Positions 63,218 to 64,000 of a stretch of DNA of 64,000 nucleotides are shown one piece after another. The notes under the pieces were generated by a model. It was not told the origin of the DNA. It did no database searches and saw nothing but the letters and a program-made list of their open reading frames with translations. The position numbers and the translations under genes are program-made. Source of the stretch: CAIWHR01 sp963830485 (lineage in GTDB: Bacteria > Pseudomonadota > Gammaproteobacteria > Burkholderiales > Casimicrobiaceae); assembly GCA_963830485.1 (NCBI GenBank), contig CAWHNE010000035.1, positions 124,001 to 188,000 of the forward strand, written 5' to 3'. Each line of letters starts with the position of its first letter. Within the stretch, counting starts at the first letter, position 1.

Positions 63218-64000
63218 TCAGCGCCGGGCGGCCGTCGACGCGTACTTGGCGAGATGGCGCGTCGGCAATGCCAGCGCATCGCGGCGGAACGGGTCCCCGA
63301 GCTCGCGCGTCACCATCATCTCGAGCACCGTGGTGCGGCCCTCGCGCTGCGCCTTCGCCGCCGTGCGCAGTGCCGGGCCGACGTCGGCGAGCGTATCGAT
63401 CCGCTGCCCCTCCGCGCCCATCGCCTGCGCCACCGCGGCCCACGACGGCTGGCGGTCGAGGTTCACGCCGATGAACCGATTGTTGTAGAAGTCGACGTGG
63501 TTCTTCTTCTCGGCGCCCCATTGGCCGTTGTTGAACACGACCGCGGTGACGGGGATGTTCTCGCGTACGCACGTCTGCAACTCGCCGAAGCTCATCCCCC
63601 ACGCGCCGTCGCCGACGTAGGCGACGGCTGGCCGTTCCGGGGCGGCGACCTTCGCGCCGACGATCGTCGGGAACGCGTAGCCGCAGTTGCCGAAGCTCAT
63701 CGCAGCGAACATCGAGCGAGGGCGGTCGAAGCGCAGGTACGAGTTCGACACCGAGCAGATGTTGCCGATGTCGGTCGACACCATCGCGTCGGCGGGCAGC
63801 GCGCGCTCGAGCTCGCGCAGCATCTGCCGCGGATGCATCGCCGACGAGCCATGGGCCACTTCGAGCGACCACGGATCCTTCTCGTTCGCCCAGCCGTCGA
63901 GCTCGGACTCCCATTGCGCCTTTGCCGACTTGACCTCGGCCAGGCGCGCCTCCTTGTTGGCACTGCAGACGAGTGTCTTCCCCGCGAGCCGCGCGGCCAG
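63218..64000 (-). CDS. xsc: Sulfoacetaldehyde acetyltransferase (Xsc), C-terminal part
   Basis: Thiamine-diphosphate enzyme that converts sulfoacetaldehyde and phosphate to acetyl phosphate and sulfite. The last 261 residues are present; the frame is open to the window edge, so the start is outside. The ThDP-binding part is visible (AYVGDGAWGMSFGEL, then NNGQWGAEKKNHVDF). The tail MVTRELGDPFRRDALALPTRHLAKY matches my memory of Xsc proteins. Acetolactate synthase and related enzymes lack this tail. It is upstream of the Bug receptor by 40 bases. Confidence 0.85.
   Translation of the reverse strand: MAARLAGKTLVCSANKEARLAEVKSAKAQWESELDGWANEKDPWSLEVAHGSSAMHPRQMLRELERALPADAMVSTDIGNICSVSNSYLRFDRPRSMFAAMSFGNCGYAFPTIVGAKVAAPERPAVAYVGDGAWGMSFGELQTCVRENIPVTAVVFNNGQWGAEKKNHVDFYNNRFIGVNLDRQPSWAAVAQAMGAEGQRIDTLADVGPALRTAAKAQREGRTTVLEMMVTRELGDPFRRDALALPTRHLAKYASTAARR

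Overview
The window is a GC-rich bacterial chromosome segment, most likely from a betaproteobacterium of Burkholderiales type. The pointers are the fused str-S10-spc-alpha order, a Bug-family periplasmic receptor, a DUF3563-like small protein, and GC-rich spacer repeats of a kind common in that order. No insertion sequence, phage, CRISPR array or rRNA was seen. Most housekeeping genes lie on the minus strand, so transcription runs from high to low coordinates.

Layout. 1-889 (+): the end of a sulfonate/nitrate-type ABC permease and its ATPase. 1089-2099 (-): galE. 2209-20916 (-): rpsL-rpsG-fusA-tuf-S10-spc-alpha, ending in rplQ and a clear terminator. A near-consensus promoter upstream of rpsL and a likely spc promoter upstream of rplN are visible. 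21321-30691: a ~10 kb accessory block between rpsL and rpoC, two loci that are adjacent in many relatives. It holds a DUF3563-like protein, a LysR regulator, a GFA-type protein, an operon of response regulator, orphan substrate-binding lipoprotein and hybrid histidine kinase, a GNAT protein, an unusually long DUF1127 protein and an AbrB/PIN toxin-antitoxin pair. 30833-45005 (-): tRNA-Tyr, tRNA-Gly, tRNA-Thr, a second tuf, tRNA-Trp, secE, nusG, rplK, rplA, rplJ, rplL, rpoB, rpoC, behind a strong promoter.

45124-48056 (+): a GMC oxidoreductase and an iron-dependent alcohol dehydrogenase. 48043-54839 (-): the complete phosphate regulon pstSCAB-phoU-phoB-phoR with two tandem Pho boxes upstream of pstS. 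54864-59197 (-): a 1087-residue zinc-ribbon/cyclase/ATPase regulator, a glyoxalase-fold protein and a membrane protein. 59254-64000 (-): a likely sulfoacetate-degradation cluster: xsc (cut by the window edge), a Bug-type receptor, an acylating sulfoacetaldehyde dehydrogenase (sauS-like) and an acyl-CoA ligase (sauT-like). Together these could convert sulfoacetate to sulfoacetyl-CoA, sulfoacetaldehyde, and then acetyl phosphate plus sulfite.

Points that stand out: an apparent one-base insertion at the start of rplC; two almost identical tuf genes whose identity stops exactly at the coding ends and whose G-ending codon use differs from every neighbour; the accessory block between rpoC and rpsL; the sensor operon built around an orphan binding protein; and the organosulfonate cluster.
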